The notes beneath the pieces are model-generated. The model saw only the letters and a list, made by a program, of their open reading frames with translations, was not told the origin of the DNA and did no database searches. A DNA stretch of 64,000 nt from an uncultured Granulosicoccaceae bacterium (GTDB lineage: Bacteria > Pseudomonadota > Gammaproteobacteria > Granulosicoccales > Granulosicoccaceae): assembly GCA_937922675.1 (NCBI GenBank), contig CALAJN010000016.1, positions 60,156-124,155 of the forward strand, read 5' to 3'. A program made the position numbers and the translations under genes. Shown here in pieces: positions 8,003-16,984 of this stretch; the stretch's first letter is position 1; each line of letters opens with the position of its first letter.

Positions 8003-10087
8003 CTACTTGGCAGCCTTTCGCTCAGCCGCTTCCTTGATGACCACGTCAGCGACGTTCTTCGGACATGCGCTGTAGTGACTGAACTCCATCGAGAACTGAC
8101 CGCGACCTGAGGTCATGGTGCGTAGGTCCCCGATGTAGCCAAACATTTCAGACAGTGGCACGTCGGCCTTGATCCGTACGCCCGTAGCACCGGCATCCTG
8201 GCCTGCGATCATGCCGCGACGACGATTCAGGTCACCGATGACATCACCGACGTGGTCCTCCGGTGTGAATACATCCACCTTCATGACCGGTTCGATCAAC
8301 TGTGGGCCTGCTTTGGGGATGGACTGCCGATACGCAGCCTTGGCAGCGATCTCGAACGCCAGAGCCGAGGAATCAACGGCGTGGAAAGCACCATCGTTGA
8401 GCACAACCCGGAAGTCGAGCAAGGGGTAACCAGCGAGAACACCTTCGTCCATAGACGTCTTGAAGCCCTTCTCGACCGCTGGCCAGTATTCGCGCGGCAC
8501 GTTACCGCCGGTGACCTTGGACTCAAATTCAAACCCGGTACCGGATTCACCGGGCTCGATGGTGTAGTCGATACGGCCGTACTGACCCGAACCACCAGAC
8601 TGCTTCTTGTGGGTGTAGGTATCCTCGATGGTCTGTGTAATGGTCTCGCGGTAGGCGACCTGAGGCTTGCCGACCTCTACCTCGATACCGTGGGTCCGCT
8701 TGAGGATATCGATCTTGATGTCCAGGTGCAGCTCACCCATACCCATCAGGATGGTCTCACCCGATTCCTCATCAGTCATGACGCGGAATGATGGATCCTC
8801 CGCAACCATCTTGCCGATCGCGATACCCATCTTTTCGTTGCCTGCCTTGTCTTTGGGCGAGACCGCGATCGAGATGACCGGATCCGGGAAGACCATCGGC
8901 TCAAGCGTGGCGGGGTTTTTCTGATCAGCCAGCGTGTGGCCCGTCTGCACGTTCTTCATGCCCAGAACGGCGACGATGTCACCTGCCTGCGCACTATCGA
9001 GCTCGATACGATCTTCAGCATTCATCTCGACAATACGTCCGATTCGTTCGGTCTTGCCGGTGAAGGTATTGAGGACCGTGTCACCCTTGGCGATCTTGCC
9101 AGAGTAGACACGTATGAACGTCAGAGCGCCATAGCGGTCATCCATGATCTTGAACGCCAGTGCGCGCATGGGCTTGGCGGGGTCAACAATGGCGAACTCA
9201 CCTGTCTCGTTACCCTCAAGATCTACCTCAGGCTGAGGCTTTACTTGGGTTGGGTCAGGCAGATAGTCGACAACACCATTCAACATGGGCTGAATACCCT
9301 TGTTCTTGAACGCTGAGCCACAGAAGGTCGGGAACCACTCAAGGGCGATGGTGCCCTTGCGAATACAGCGCTTGAGCGTGTCTATGTCGGGCACTTCGCC
9401 CTCGAAGTACTTTTCCATGGCCTCATCGTCCATCTCAAGAGCAGTCTCAACCAGCTCTTCACGCCATTTGGCCACTTCCTCTTTCATGTCCTCGGGGACG
9501 TCGGTGATCTCGTAATTCTCCGGGTTACCAGAGTCATCCCAAATCCAGGCTTTCTCGGTAAGAAGGTCAACGATTCCCTTGAAGTTGTCCTCGGTACCGA
9601 TCGGCAAGACCATGACCAGAGCGCGCGCAGCGAGCACGTCCTTGACCTGCTTGACAACACGGTAGAAGTCAGCGCCCATGCGATCGAGCTTGTTTACGAA
9701 GATGACGCGCGCCACCTCGGACTCGTTGGCATAGCGCCAGTTGGTCTCTGATTGCGGCTCGACACCGCCAGAGCCACAAAAAACGCCAACGCCGCCGTCG
9801 AGCACTTTCAACGACCGGTAGACCTCGATGGTGAAATCAACGTGTCCGGGGGTATCGATGATGTTGAGGCGGTGGTTGTCCCACTCGCAGCTGGTGGCAG
9901 CGGACTGGATCGTGATGCCACGCTCCTGCTCCTGTTCCATGAAGTCGGTGGTGGCTTCACCGTCGTGCACTTCCCCGGTCTTGTGGATCTTGCCGGTGAG
10001 CTTGAGGATCCGCTCGGTTGTGGTGGTCTTGCCCGCATCGACGTGCGCGAAGATACCGATATTGCGGTAATTGGAGAGATCAGCCAT
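8003..10087 (-). CDS. fusA: Translation elongation factor G, FusA2 type
   Basis: GTPase that drives ribosomal translocation, 694 aa. G1 [12 protein letters not shown] (14-25), G3 DTPGH (78-82) and G4 NKLD (132-135) are intact; domains II-V follow (domain IV around [12 protein letters not shown]-terminal [24 protein letters not shown]). The start was set at the ATG beginning [15 protein letters not shown], which matches family N-termini; the open frame continues ~70 codons upstream but that stretch is unlike EF-G. The signature [23 protein letters not shown] and the absence of rpsL, rpsG and tuf neighbours suggest it is the second EF-G (EF-G 2) found in many gammaproteobacteria rather than the str-operon copy. 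A separate functional role is not shown by the sequence. Confidence 0.95.
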   Translation of the reverse strand: MADLSNYRNIGIFAHVDAGKTTTTERILKLTGKIHKTGEVHDGEATTDFMEQEQERGITIQSAATSCEWDNHRLNIIDTPGHVDFTIEVYRSLKVLDGGVGVFCGSGGVEPQSETNWRYANESEVARVIFVNKLDRMGADFYRVVKQVKDVLAARALVMVLPIGTEDNFKGIVDLLTEKAWIWDDSGNPENYEITDVPEDMKEEVAKWREELVETALEMDDEAMEKYFEGEVPDIDTLKRCIRKGTIALEWFPTFCGSAFKNKGIQPMLNGVVDYLPDPTQVKPQPEVDLEGNETGEFAIVDPAKPMRALAFKIMDDRYGALTFIRVYSGKIAKGDTVLNTFTGKTERIGRIVEMNAEDRIELDSAQAGDIVAVLGMKNVQTGHTLADQKNPATLEPMVFPDPVISIAVSPKDKAGNEKMGIAIGKMVAEDPSFRVMTDEESGETILMGMGELHLDIKIDILKRTHGIEVEVGKPQVAYRETITQTIEDTYTHKKQSGGSGQYGRIDYTIEPGESGTGFEFESKVTGGNVPREYWPAVEKGFKTSMDEGVLAGYPLLDFRVVLNDGAFHAVDSSALAFEIAAKAAYRQSIPKAGPQLIEPVMKVDVFTPEDHVGDVIGDLNRRRGMIAGQDAGATGVRIKADVPLSEMFGYIGDLRTMTSGRGQFSMEFSHYSACPKNVADVVIKEAAERKAAK

Positions 10088-10420
10088 CTGTAGGACTCGG
10101 AGGACAGGCCACCTGTTCACGCGACCTGGTGGTCGACAAGGTGGTACAGGAAGGGGTTGAATGCCGGAGCATACGGCTTGACCACCATGAGACGGGCGCA
10201 CCGCAGCGAACTCCCGATTGTAACGGATGGAGACGCCTGCGAACCATCTCTCGATGTCAGATCGGTACATCCTTCGTAGAAGGTGTTGTGCCGCCAAAAT
10301 ACCGCCTCAAGCGCGGTGGCGCTGTGTTCGCTAGCCTGAACCCAGGCGCGACTGCGACGTCTTCCCCCTGATCGGCGGCTGGAGGTGACCGGATAACAGC
10401 CCCCGGATAGCGCAAGAGCC
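10088..10420. other. Divergent intergenic region between EF-G 2 and the aspartic protease
   Basis: This 333-bp stretch separates two divergently transcribed genes and should carry both promoters. Apart from the weak candidate at 10217-10243 I see no clear promoter, operator or small gene; open frames crossing it lack coding features. Confidence 0.5.
10217..10243 (-). promoter_or_regulatory. Possible promoter for EF-G 2
   Basis: On the minus strand TACAAT (5 of 6 to the -10 consensus) at 10217-10222 is preceded, after 15 bp, by a weak TTCGCA. It would give a leader of about 125 nt. The -35 and the spacing are poor. Confidence 0.3.
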
Positions 10421-10954
10421 ATGTCACAACCAACAAATTCATCAAGCAGCGACACCCCGCAAAGAGCAGGCAAGGCCATGGCGTTTGCTGCCTGGCTCAT
10501 TTTGCTCGGGTTGATCACACTCTTGTCGCAGCGCCAGCTCGACAGCCGCGCAGCGTCCAGAGCCCCTCAGATTGGCACCTCGGCCGATGGTGCTCCCACA
10601 TTGCTACTCACCGCCGACCGGCGCGGGCATTTTATGGTCGAGTCACTGGTAAACGGGCAATCCGTCACGTTTCTGGTGGATACAGGAGCTACTGGCATCG
10701 CACTGCCGGCCGCAACAGCACAACGCCTGGGCTTGCAACGTGGACGGGCATTTCGGGTAACCACAGCCGCAGGACCGGCGATCGCCTGGACGACGCGACT
10801 CGACTCGTTTCAGGTTGGGCCGTTCACGGAGTCAGGAGTCGCTGCCAGCATCAGCCCCGACATGGAGGGAGAGGTTGGCCTGCTTGGCATGAGTTTTCTG
10901 CGCCATTTTGAAATGGTGCAGCGCGATGGAGAACTGCTGTTACGCAAGCCCTGA
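10421..10954 (+). CDS. Membrane-anchored retropepsin-like aspartic protease (TIGR02281 type)
   Basis: A 177-aa protein with a short Ser-rich N-terminus, one membrane span (~20-36, AFAAWLILLGLITLL) and a periplasmic single-lobe aspartyl protease domain. The catalytic signature is FLVDTGATGIALP with Asp87-Thr88-Gly89; a hydrophobic-hydrophobic-Gly closing motif is present at GLLGMSFLRHFEM. Like retroviral proteases, one lobe holds one catalytic Asp, so an active enzyme would be a homodimer. Family members (TIGR02281, clan AA) are common in proteobacteria and largely uncharacterised. It is followed by a dyad at its stop codon and then the ATP-grasp operon; whether it belongs functionally to that operon is not clear. 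Confidence 0.85.
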   Translation: MSQPTNSSSSDTPQRAGKAMAFAAWLILLGLITLLSQRQLDSRAASRAPQIGTSADGAPTLLLTADRRGHFMVESLVNGQSVTFLVDTGATGIALPAATAQRLGLQRGRAFRVTTAAGPAIAWTTRLDSFQVGPFTESGVAASISPDMEGEVGLLGMSFLRHFEMVQRDGELLLRKP

Positions 10955-11001
10955 CGTGAGGGATAACCGGCAGCGGGAACTTTGCTCACCGCCGGACGTC
11001 A
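10952..11001 (+). other. Two-part dyad at the protease stop codon
   Basis: TGACGT (10952-10957) pairs with ACGTCA (10996-11001), and CCGGC (10967-10971) with GCCGG (10991-10995), leaving a 9-nt one-sided bulge. There is no T run, so it is a weak terminator candidate at best; it could be an RNA structure or an operator upstream of the ATP-grasp genes. Confidence 0.4.
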
Positions 11002-11133
11002 CATTAAAAGTGACGGCTATGCAAGAAAACCTGTCGCCGGGTGAGCCAAAATCGCAGCTGCAAGGGTGTTCCCTGTAATATCCTTTCAGTTTCTACGTTT
11101 GTTTTCAGGATCGGGCACTTCGCTAATCACAGT

Positions 11134-12003
11134 ATGCACATTCCCGCCCTCATGGTTCTGACGTACATCGCTTGCTGTATCCGCATCGGTACCCTGCCGT
11201 GGCGTTACTTTCAACTCAACGCCCACTACTTCTCCAAAGAGCACGGAATCTTCTCAAAGCTGGTTCTGGACCAACTGATACCGGAGCGGTGGCGTCTGCC
11301 ACAACGTGTCGACAACCCCGAATTGCAGCCATCACGTTATCCGGTGTTCCTCAAACCGGAATGGGGCCAAAACGCACGAGGAATACACCGCGCGGACAAT
11401 GCCGAGCAACTCAATGCGCTACGCCGCCAACTCGCCGACGAGCCACAGCGGTATTTGCTTCAAGAGGCTGCAACCGGCGCTCGCGAGTATGAAATCTTCG
11501 GCATTGATGTCGACCGGGACGATCGTGTGCACGATGTGCTGACCGTTACCGAGGCGGTCAACTCCAGCGAGGAGTTTCCAATCAATTCAAAGTTCAATCA
11601 GCAGACACGGTACGTGGAAATCACGGAGGAGTTCTCGGCTGATGAGCAGGCACTCATGTCAGGTTTTCTGTCCGAACTTGGACAATTTGGCATCAGTCGA
11701 CTCAGTGTGCGTGCCGATTCTCGTGCCGCGATGCTCAACGGTGATTTCAAGGTTATCGAGATCAACCTGTTTGTCCCCATGCCCATCAACCTGCTGGATA
11801 CCACCCACACCTGGGCTACCCGCTGGCACTTCATCCGCGGCGCCATGATGGCTCTGGCTCGGTCCACCAAGGCGATCAAACCGGTTGCTCGACCGCAGCC
11901 AATCTTTACGCTGATGATGCTCTACGGTCGCAAGCGTGCGCGCGAGCAGAAGCGGCACAATGCTCGTGCGGTTTCCAACTCGATGCATTCGCATCACGGT
12001 TGA
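11134..12003 (+). CDS. ATP-grasp enzyme 1 (carboxylate-amine ligase-like)
   Basis: A ~289-aa protein from the ATG at 11134; an in-frame GTG at 11041 would add 31 residues that look unlike coding sequence, so the later start is preferred though no strong ribosome site precedes it. ATP-grasp landmarks: nucleotide-binding FLKPEWGQNARGI (~70-82), the hinge YLLQEAATGAREYEIFGID, and the metal-binding strand FKVIEINLFVPMPINLLD near residue 210 with Glu and Asn in place. The family joins a carboxylate to an amine (or similar nucleophile) through an acyl-phosphate. The closest general type is D-Ala-D-Ala-ligase/carbamoyl-phosphate-like, but the substrate cannot be named. First gene of a tight cluster with a second ATP-grasp, an MFS transporter and amn. 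Confidence 0.75.
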   Translation: MHIPALMVLTYIACCIRIGTLPWRYFQLNAHYFSKEHGIFSKLVLDQLIPERWRLPQRVDNPELQPSRYPVFLKPEWGQNARGIHRADNAEQLNALRRQLADEPQRYLLQEAATGAREYEIFGIDVDRDDRVHDVLTVTEAVNSSEEFPINSKFNQQTRYVEITEEFSADEQALMSGFLSELGQFGISRLSVRADSRAAMLNGDFKVIEINLFVPMPINLLDTTHTWATRWHFIRGAMMALARSTKAIKPVARPQPIFTLMMLYGRKRAREQKRHNARAVSNSMHSHHG

Positions 12004-12022
12004 AGGGCCTGTACTGCATCTT

Positions 12023-12934
12023 GTGATCAGACGTTTGAAGGCGGCGCTATACCGCAAAGTAAGCGAGCGCTTCATGGCGGGGTGCAGCAACTACAACACG
12101 CTAGAGGTGCGCCGTGCCAGTCGCTCCAAGCAACAGGGTCGCGCGGTATTCGCCCGTCATGACTTCCCGCATGCACACGGCGCCGTATTCACCAGCCCCT
12201 TTGCCGCGCAGCGATTTGCAAAAGAGCATGGCTATCCCCTTGTGGTCAAGCCCAATGTGAGCGGGTTTTCGCGCGGCAGCCATTTCCCGATAAATTCTGC
12301 CGCCGAACTCTGGAAGGCTTCGCTGGCCGTCAAGGTCTGGTGGCCGACGAGCGTTGTGGAGCAGTACCTGCTCGGCGCTAACTACCGCGTACTAGCGACA
12401 CAAGACAAACTGGTATCGGTTATACGTCGATACCCACCCTTCGTTGATGGCGACGGTGTCCATAACCTAGCTCAGCTGATCGCTGCTGAAAACGCCACAC
12501 GCGAATCCATGGGTCTGCACCCAACTATTCATCCAATTGACAACTCGGCAGCTACGCGTCGCTACCTGGCCAAGCAAGGCTTGACGCTCGATTCCGTTCC
12601 CGCGAGCGGAGAACGGGTCTACACCTTCAACCGGGTTGCACTTGCGCCTGGTGGTATCGTTGAAACTATTGACCGCGATACGATTCCCGAGGCCAATCAA
12701 AAACTGTTTCTCGATGTCATGAAAGCCTTTGATGCGAGGCTCCTCGGCATTGACGTGATTTTCGAGCGCGGCATCGAGACAAGTTGGCAGGACCAAGAGT
12801 GCATCCTGCTTGAAGTCAACTCGCGTCCCTACACGCGCATGCATGACTTTCCACGCTATGGAGCCAAAGAAGATCTTTCGGCTTTCAAGGCCGAAATGGA
12901 CTCCTTGGTCGTTGACGACACTGACACGTTCTGA
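12023..12934 (+). CDS. ATP-grasp enzyme 2 (cyanophycin synthetase/RimK-like)
   Basis: About 303 aa from a GTG at 12023; the frame is open back to 11936, overlapping the previous gene, so the start is approximate. The order YPLVVKPNVSGFSRGS, VVEQYLLGANYRVLATQDKLVSVIRR, PPFVDGDGVHNLAQLI, the RxYLAKQGLTLDSVPASGE segment and the metal-binding CILLEVNSRPYTRMHDFP strand follow the ATP-grasp domain of cyanophycin synthetase and the glutathione-synthetase-like ligases. It lacks CphA's N-terminal domain and Mur-ligase half, so it is a stand-alone ligase. With ATP-grasp 1 and the following transporter it probably makes a small amino-acid-derived product; the substrate is unknown. Confidence 0.78.
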   Translation: MIRRLKAALYRKVSERFMAGCSNYNTLEVRRASRSKQQGRAVFARHDFPHAHGAVFTSPFAAQRFAKEHGYPLVVKPNVSGFSRGSHFPINSAAELWKASLAVKVWWPTSVVEQYLLGANYRVLATQDKLVSVIRRYPPFVDGDGVHNLAQLIAAENATRESMGLHPTIHPIDNSAATRRYLAKQGLTLDSVPASGERVYTFNRVALAPGGIVETIDRDTIPEANQKLFLDVMKAFDARLLGIDVIFERGIETSWQDQECILLEVNSRPYTRMHDFPRYGAKEDLSAFKAEMDSLVVDDTDTF

Positions 12935-12944
12935 CGCCGCGCCT

Positions 12945-14246
12945 GTGAACTCTGGCCTCGCTCCAGGGGCTACGGTCGGCACCCTGGCTTTCCACGTTTT
13001 TCTTGGAGCGCACTCGTTCCTGATAGGCCTTTTGCCGTTCTATCTGCCGGTGTGGTTGTGGCGCCAGGGTATGGGGCTGGACCTGTTGTCGATAATGATC
13101 GGTATATCAGGCTTGTGCTTTGCGCTCATGCTCGGCCCGTGGGAACGTATAGGTCAGTCATATCGTGTGAGTCGGTTGATCGAAATCAGCTTTGTCGCCG
13201 AATTGATACTGATCAGTGTGTGCTGGATCATAAGCAGCTCAATGGCAACGGGCGCCGACCAACCTGCAGCACCGCTCACGGCACTGCCAACACAATGGCT
13301 GATGGCCGTCAGTATCGGTATCGCTGCAGGCACCTACAGTGCCTTTTTCTGGACTACGCAGCGGGCCTTGTTTGCCGCGAGTCTAGGTCGTAATGATGCC
13401 GGTAAACGCTATGGCAATTTTCAGATCTATGTCGCTGTTGTATTAAAGCTCGGCATCCTGTGCGGCGGATTTCTGCTCGACATGGATGCCCTGACAATGC
13501 TTGTAAGCCTATCGTTGATCATCGCCGTTTTCGCCTTTGCGTGGCTACGATCCCACCTGCCCGATCAGCCGCTGCTGAGCGTAGCCTCTACGGATATCAA
13601 GCTGGCAGACATACCGGTATCACGGACGCGCCGCGTGTTTCTGACCGATGGCGTCTTTCTATTGCTTGAGAGTCATTTCTGGACGCTGTCACTCTTTCTA
13701 TTTTTTGGCGAAGACTTTACGCGACTCGGTACTCTGGTGGTAGCTCTTGGTATTGCCTTTACCATTTTGTTCTGGCTAAGCAAGAATCTGATCGACCGAT
13801 TTGCCGTGCGTCATGTCTATATAGGGGCGACTCTGTTGTATGCGCTGTCGTGGCTTCTCAGGTCGACAGCTGACAATCCAGAGAGCGCCACCCACCTCGG
13901 GATGATCCTTATCGTTGTAACGTTCGCCACCTCATTCTTTCGACTCGCGTTCAACAAGCGCTTCTTTGAGCACGCCAGAGCAGAAGGCGTTGTGCCTTAC
14001 CTGGTGTGGAAAAGCCGTTTGTCGCAAACCGCGCTCGGCGTCGTCTTTCTCGGCATCGGGCTCGCCATCAGCATCAGCCCCGGCTCGGTAACACGCGACA
14101 TGAGTACGATCTACTTGATCGCTGCTCTTTTCACACTGATGTACTTTTTCTATCCGCGGCCAGCAGCTCCACAGCAACCTGACGGCGATAGCACCGCCCC
14201 ACATGTTAGCCTCGACGGCTCCACACCTGATCGACAACATGGCTGA
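12945..14246 (+). CDS. MFS-type transporter of the ATP-grasp cluster
   Basis: A polytopic inner-membrane protein with about 12 hydrophobic spans (for example VGTLAFHVFLGAHSFLIGLLPFYL, WLMAVSIGIAAGTYSAFFW, LVVALGIAFTILFWLS, MSTIYLIAALFTLMYFF). The open frame starts at 12810 but the first ~40 codons overlap ATP-grasp 2 in another frame and are hydrophilic; GTG 12945 or TTG 12912 are the sensible starts. The end overlaps the amn start by 8 bp. MFS members move small molecules by proton coupling; placed directly after two ligases, export (or import) of the ligase product or its precursor is the natural guess, but the sequence does not show the direction or substrate. Confidence 0.78.
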   Translation: MNSGLAPGATVGTLAFHVFLGAHSFLIGLLPFYLPVWLWRQGMGLDLLSIMIGISGLCFALMLGPWERIGQSYRVSRLIEISFVAELILISVCWIISSSMATGADQPAAPLTALPTQWLMAVSIGIAAGTYSAFFWTTQRALFAASLGRNDAGKRYGNFQIYVAVVLKLGILCGGFLLDMDALTMLVSLSLIIAVFAFAWLRSHLPDQPLLSVASTDIKLADIPVSRTRRVFLTDGVFLLLESHFWTLSLFLFFGEDFTRLGTLVVALGIAFTILFWLSKNLIDRFAVRHVYIGATLLYALSWLLRSTADNPESATHLGMILIVVTFATSFFRLAFNKRFFEHARAEGVVPYLVWKSRLSQTALGVVFLGIGLAISISPGSVTRDMSTIYLIAALFTLMYFFYPRPAAPQQPDGDSTAPHVSLDGSTPDRQHG

Positions 14247-15720
14247 ACAAGCGAGAACACCGGCGGAGTCTGAACCACGCGAGTACCGAGACGCCACCGA
14301 GGCTGTTTCTCGATTGATTGAGCTTTATGAGACGCATACAGGGTTTCTGCAGGCAGCATTTGACCGGTGGCTTGCTGGAGAAACAATTGATGTGGTGCAT
14401 CGAGCCTTCTATCCCGAGGTTCGCTTTCGCAGCACCTCGTGGGTTCGGGTCGACTCGCCCTTGTCTTATGGACGAGTGGGCAAACCCGGCACCTACGCCA
14501 CCACGATCACAGCACCACGATTGTTTCGCGGCTACCTCACCCACCAACTTGAACTGCTGATCAAGAACCACAACCAGCCAGTGGAGGTCGCGGTATCGTC
14601 AGTATCCATCCCACTGCACTTCGCACTCAAGCCCGGAACGGATCTGTCAGGGCAACAACAACCACAAAAAACCGGCGGCGCGCTACGCGACGCCTTCGAT
14701 GTGCCTGACATCGCACACGTCAATGACTATATCGTCAACGGCACACATGAACCGGAGCCGCACTTGCCGCTCCCGCTTGCTCCTTTTCCGGCGCAGCGCA
14801 TAGACTATTCGCTCCTTCGTTTGGTGCACTATTCGGCCACGGAGCCAGAGCACTTCCAGAACTACGTTCTCTATACAAACTACGGTTTCTACGTTGACGA
14901 ATTTTGTCGGCTAGCTCGAGAACTGATGGTCTCAGGGAGTAGTGAATACACGGCGTTTGTCGAACCTGGCAATGTATGTACGCCCAAAGGCTCAGCGTTT
15001 CCAACGTCAGGGCAAGCACCGGCCCGACAGCCCCAGATGCCTGCCTATCACCTGGTTGGCCCCAAGGGGCGCGGTATCACACTGGTCAATATTGGCGTGG
15101 GCCCTTCAAATGCCAAGACCATCACCGACCATGTTGCAGTGTTACGCCCACATGCCTGGCTGATGCTCGGCCATTGTGCTGGACTCAGGGACTCTCAGGA
15201 ACTGGGTGACTACGTTCTCGCCCATGCTTACGTGCGCGAGGACAAAGTGCTCGACGCCGATATTCCTGTCTGGGTGCCGATCCCGGCACTCGCTGAAGTG
15301 CAAATGGCCTTGCAGACTGCGGTTGCCGAGGTAACCGGCCTCACCGGTTTGGACCTGAAGCGCATCATGCGCGTTGGGACAGTAGCCTCGGTAGACAACC
15401 GTAATTGGGAGCTTCAAGATCAAAGTGAACCCGTGCGCAGATTGTCCCAATCACGAGCGATCGCGCTGGACATGGAGTCAGCCACGATCGCTGCCAACGG
15501 ATTCAGACTCCGTGTGCCCTATGGAACGCTGTTGTGTGTCAGCGACAAGCCTCTGCAGGGGGAACTCAAATTGCCCGGAATGGCTAGCGAGTTTTATCGC
15601 CGGCAAGTAGCACAGCATCTGGAGATCGGCATGCTGGCCCTCGGCAAGCTCGCAGCGATGGAGCCGGCGCGGTTGCACTCACGTAAGCTCAGGAGCTTTT
15701 TCGAGACAGCGTTTCAGTAG
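14239..15720 (+). CDS. amn: AMP nucleosidase
   Basis: Cleaves AMP to adenine and ribose-5-phosphate in purine turnover. The start was placed at the ATG giving MAEQARTPAESEPREY, 493 aa, close to the ~484 aa of the E. coli enzyme. The N-terminal AMP-nucleosidase-specific domain (~25-200; VRFRSTSWVRVDSPLSYGRVGKPGTYATTI) is followed by the phosphorylase-like catalytic domain, with GPSNAKTITDHVAVLRPHAWLMLGHCAGLR (~residues 291-320), ALDMESATIAANGFRLRVPYGTLLCVSDKPLQGE near 415-450. It overlaps the transporter gene by 8 bp, so it is probably the last gene of that operon, although its job is ordinary housekeeping. Confidence 0.93.
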   Translation: MAEQARTPAESEPREYRDATEAVSRLIELYETHTGFLQAAFDRWLAGETIDVVHRAFYPEVRFRSTSWVRVDSPLSYGRVGKPGTYATTITAPRLFRGYLTHQLELLIKNHNQPVEVAVSSVSIPLHFALKPGTDLSGQQQPQKTGGALRDAFDVPDIAHVNDYIVNGTHEPEPHLPLPLAPFPAQRIDYSLLRLVHYSATEPEHFQNYVLYTNYGFYVDEFCRLARELMVSGSSEYTAFVEPGNVCTPKGSAFPTSGQAPARQPQMPAYHLVGPKGRGITLVNIGVGPSNAKTITDHVAVLRPHAWLMLGHCAGLRDSQELGDYVLAHAYVREDKVLDADIPVWVPIPALAEVQMALQTAVAEVTGLTGLDLKRIMRVGTVASVDNRNWELQDQSEPVRRLSQSRAIALDMESATIAANGFRLRVPYGTLLCVSDKPLQGELKLPGMASEFYRRQVAQHLEIGMLALGKLAAMEPARLHSRKLRSFFETAFQ

Positions 15721-15774
15721 AACCTGCCCGTGCGCAAAACCCCGACGGGCACAATCATCAATATCGCAGGAAAC

Positions 15775-15816
15775 AAAAAGCCGCTCGATTTCATGGGAAA
15801 CCGAACGGCTTTTTTC
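15775..15816. terminator. Bidirectional terminator between amn and the fasciclin lipoprotein
   Basis: AAAAAGCCG(C)TCG at 15776-15787 pairs with CGAACGGCTTTTTT at 15802-15816 across a ~14-nt loop. It has T tracts on both strands and sits between convergent genes, so it can end both transcripts. Confidence 0.8.
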
Positions 15817-15889
15817 CTACCTCGAACTGCGCGACTCGGTAAGCCTTAGTCCAAACCGAGTCGTGCGAAAAAACGTGTCGAGACAGAGC

Positions 15890-16984
15890 TTACTGCAGTA
15901 CGCCGTCGATGCTGTAGACCGTAGCGTTACCGGTGATGCCGATTTGCGTGACACTCAGACCATTGACAGTAATCACACCATCGTCATTGCCTACTGCGTA
16001 TTCCGTACCGTTATTCACAGTGACTGTCGACAGTGCATCCAGCGCGTCTGAATCCAGAGCTCCGCTTGTGATGATGTGACCATTCAAGAGGTTGAACGCA
16101 GAGGCCTGATCTGCATTGACGGTGGCGAAAACACCATCGTCAATGCCGTCGTTGCTCGGCGCGAAGACCGTCCAGGCATTGTCATCCAGAGCCAGTCCGA
16201 GGCTTGCGGTCTGCCACAACTGAACGAACTCGGTGTTGCCAGCCGTCTGCACAGCTGTCAGTGAAGCTCCGAGCTCACCACCACCAGCGCCCGTTCCGCC
16301 GCCGGTTGTCTCACCGCCGTCGTCGCCGCCAGGCTCACCGCCGTCTTCGCCGCCAGGCTCACCACCGTCCGAGCCTCCTGCAGACGCAGGAAGGAGTACC
16401 GTGTCGATAACGTGCGCTACACCGTTGGTCGCGAAGTTGTCTGCACCCACCACTCCAGCACCGCCGATTGTCAAACCACCGTCATCAGCCTGGGCTATGG
16501 CGACAGTTGTACCTGCGAGCGTCGTGAACGATGTGCCAACCTGACTGGAAAGATCAGTGGCTGAGGCAACAGAGTTGTTAATGACGTGGCCAGCGACAAC
16601 ATCGCACACATCTACGTCGTCAACGGCAAGCGCCGCGGTTACAGCCGCGTCAGCGAAAGCAGCGTTGCTTGGTGCGAACACGGTCAACCGAGCGTCGGCG
16701 TCAGCCAGAGCCGCAGCCAGATCATCACAGTTATTGGCAACGGTAGAGACAAGAGTTGACAGGTCGTCAACGCTGCTGGCGAGCTCCAACAGGTTCAGGG
16801 TTGTCTCTGCAGAAGCCATGTATTCAGCTCCGTCAGGCAACACCGAGGCCGTGACCTGGCCTCCACCTGTCGTTGCGCCTGTGGTGCCGCCGCCCATATC
16901 GCCTTCATCATCGTCATCTGACGAACAGCCGACGGCGAGCAGGCTCGCGCTAATAAGAGACAGTGCAAAGTACTTCTTGATCAT
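15890..16984 (-). CDS. Fasciclin (FAS1) domain lipoprotein with two FAS1 repeats
   Basis: A 364-aa lipoprotein: MIKKYFALSLISASLLAVGC with lipobox AVGC (Cys20), followed by SSDDDD, an acidic tether. FAS1 domain 1 (~60-205) shows LTVFAPSNAAFAD and the closing NGVAHVIDTVLLP motif; domain 2 (~240-364) has WTVFAPSNDGIDD and ends VYSIDGVLQ. A Gly/Glu/Asp-rich linker between them comes from a 24-bp tandem repeat. The ATG at 16984 is preferred over the adjacent TTG since AGAGGAT lies ~8 bases upstream. FAS1 domains mediate adhesion and matrix contact; the protein is very acidic, as often in marine bacteria. It is monocistronic and ends at a bidirectional terminator. Confidence 0.9.
   Translation of the reverse strand: MIKKYFALSLISASLLAVGCSSDDDDEGDMGGGTTGATTGGGQVTASVLPDGAEYMASAETTLNLLELASSVDDLSTLVSTVANNCDDLAAALADADARLTVFAPSNAAFADAAVTAALAVDDVDVCDVVAGHVINNSVASATDLSSQVGTSFTTLAGTTVAIAQADDGGLTIGGAGVVGADNFATNGVAHVIDTVLLPASAGGSDGGEPGGEDGGEPGGDDGGETTGGGTGAGGGELGASLTAVQTAGNTEFVQLWQTASLGLALDDNAWTVFAPSNDGIDDGVFATVNADQASAFNLLNGHIITSGALDSDALDALSTVTVNNGTEYAVGNDDGVITVNGLSVTQIGITGNATVYSIDGVLQ
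16312..16372 (-). repeat. 24-bp tandem repeat coding the Gly/Glu linker
   Basis: Two copies (16312-16335 and 16336-16359) differ at one base, followed by a diverging half copy. They encode GGEPGGED/GGEPGGDD in the spacer between the FAS1 domains and could change length by slippage without a frameshift. Confidence 0.85.

Noticed and set aside
8252..8791. 179-codon plus-strand ORF inside EF-G
   Set aside because: Mirror of the highly conserved EF-G gene on the opposite strand.
10421..12003. Aspartic protease as maturation protease of the ATP-grasp product
   Set aside because: It is separated by 180 bp and a dyad, has a common stand-alone family, and nothing in the sequence links it to the ligases.
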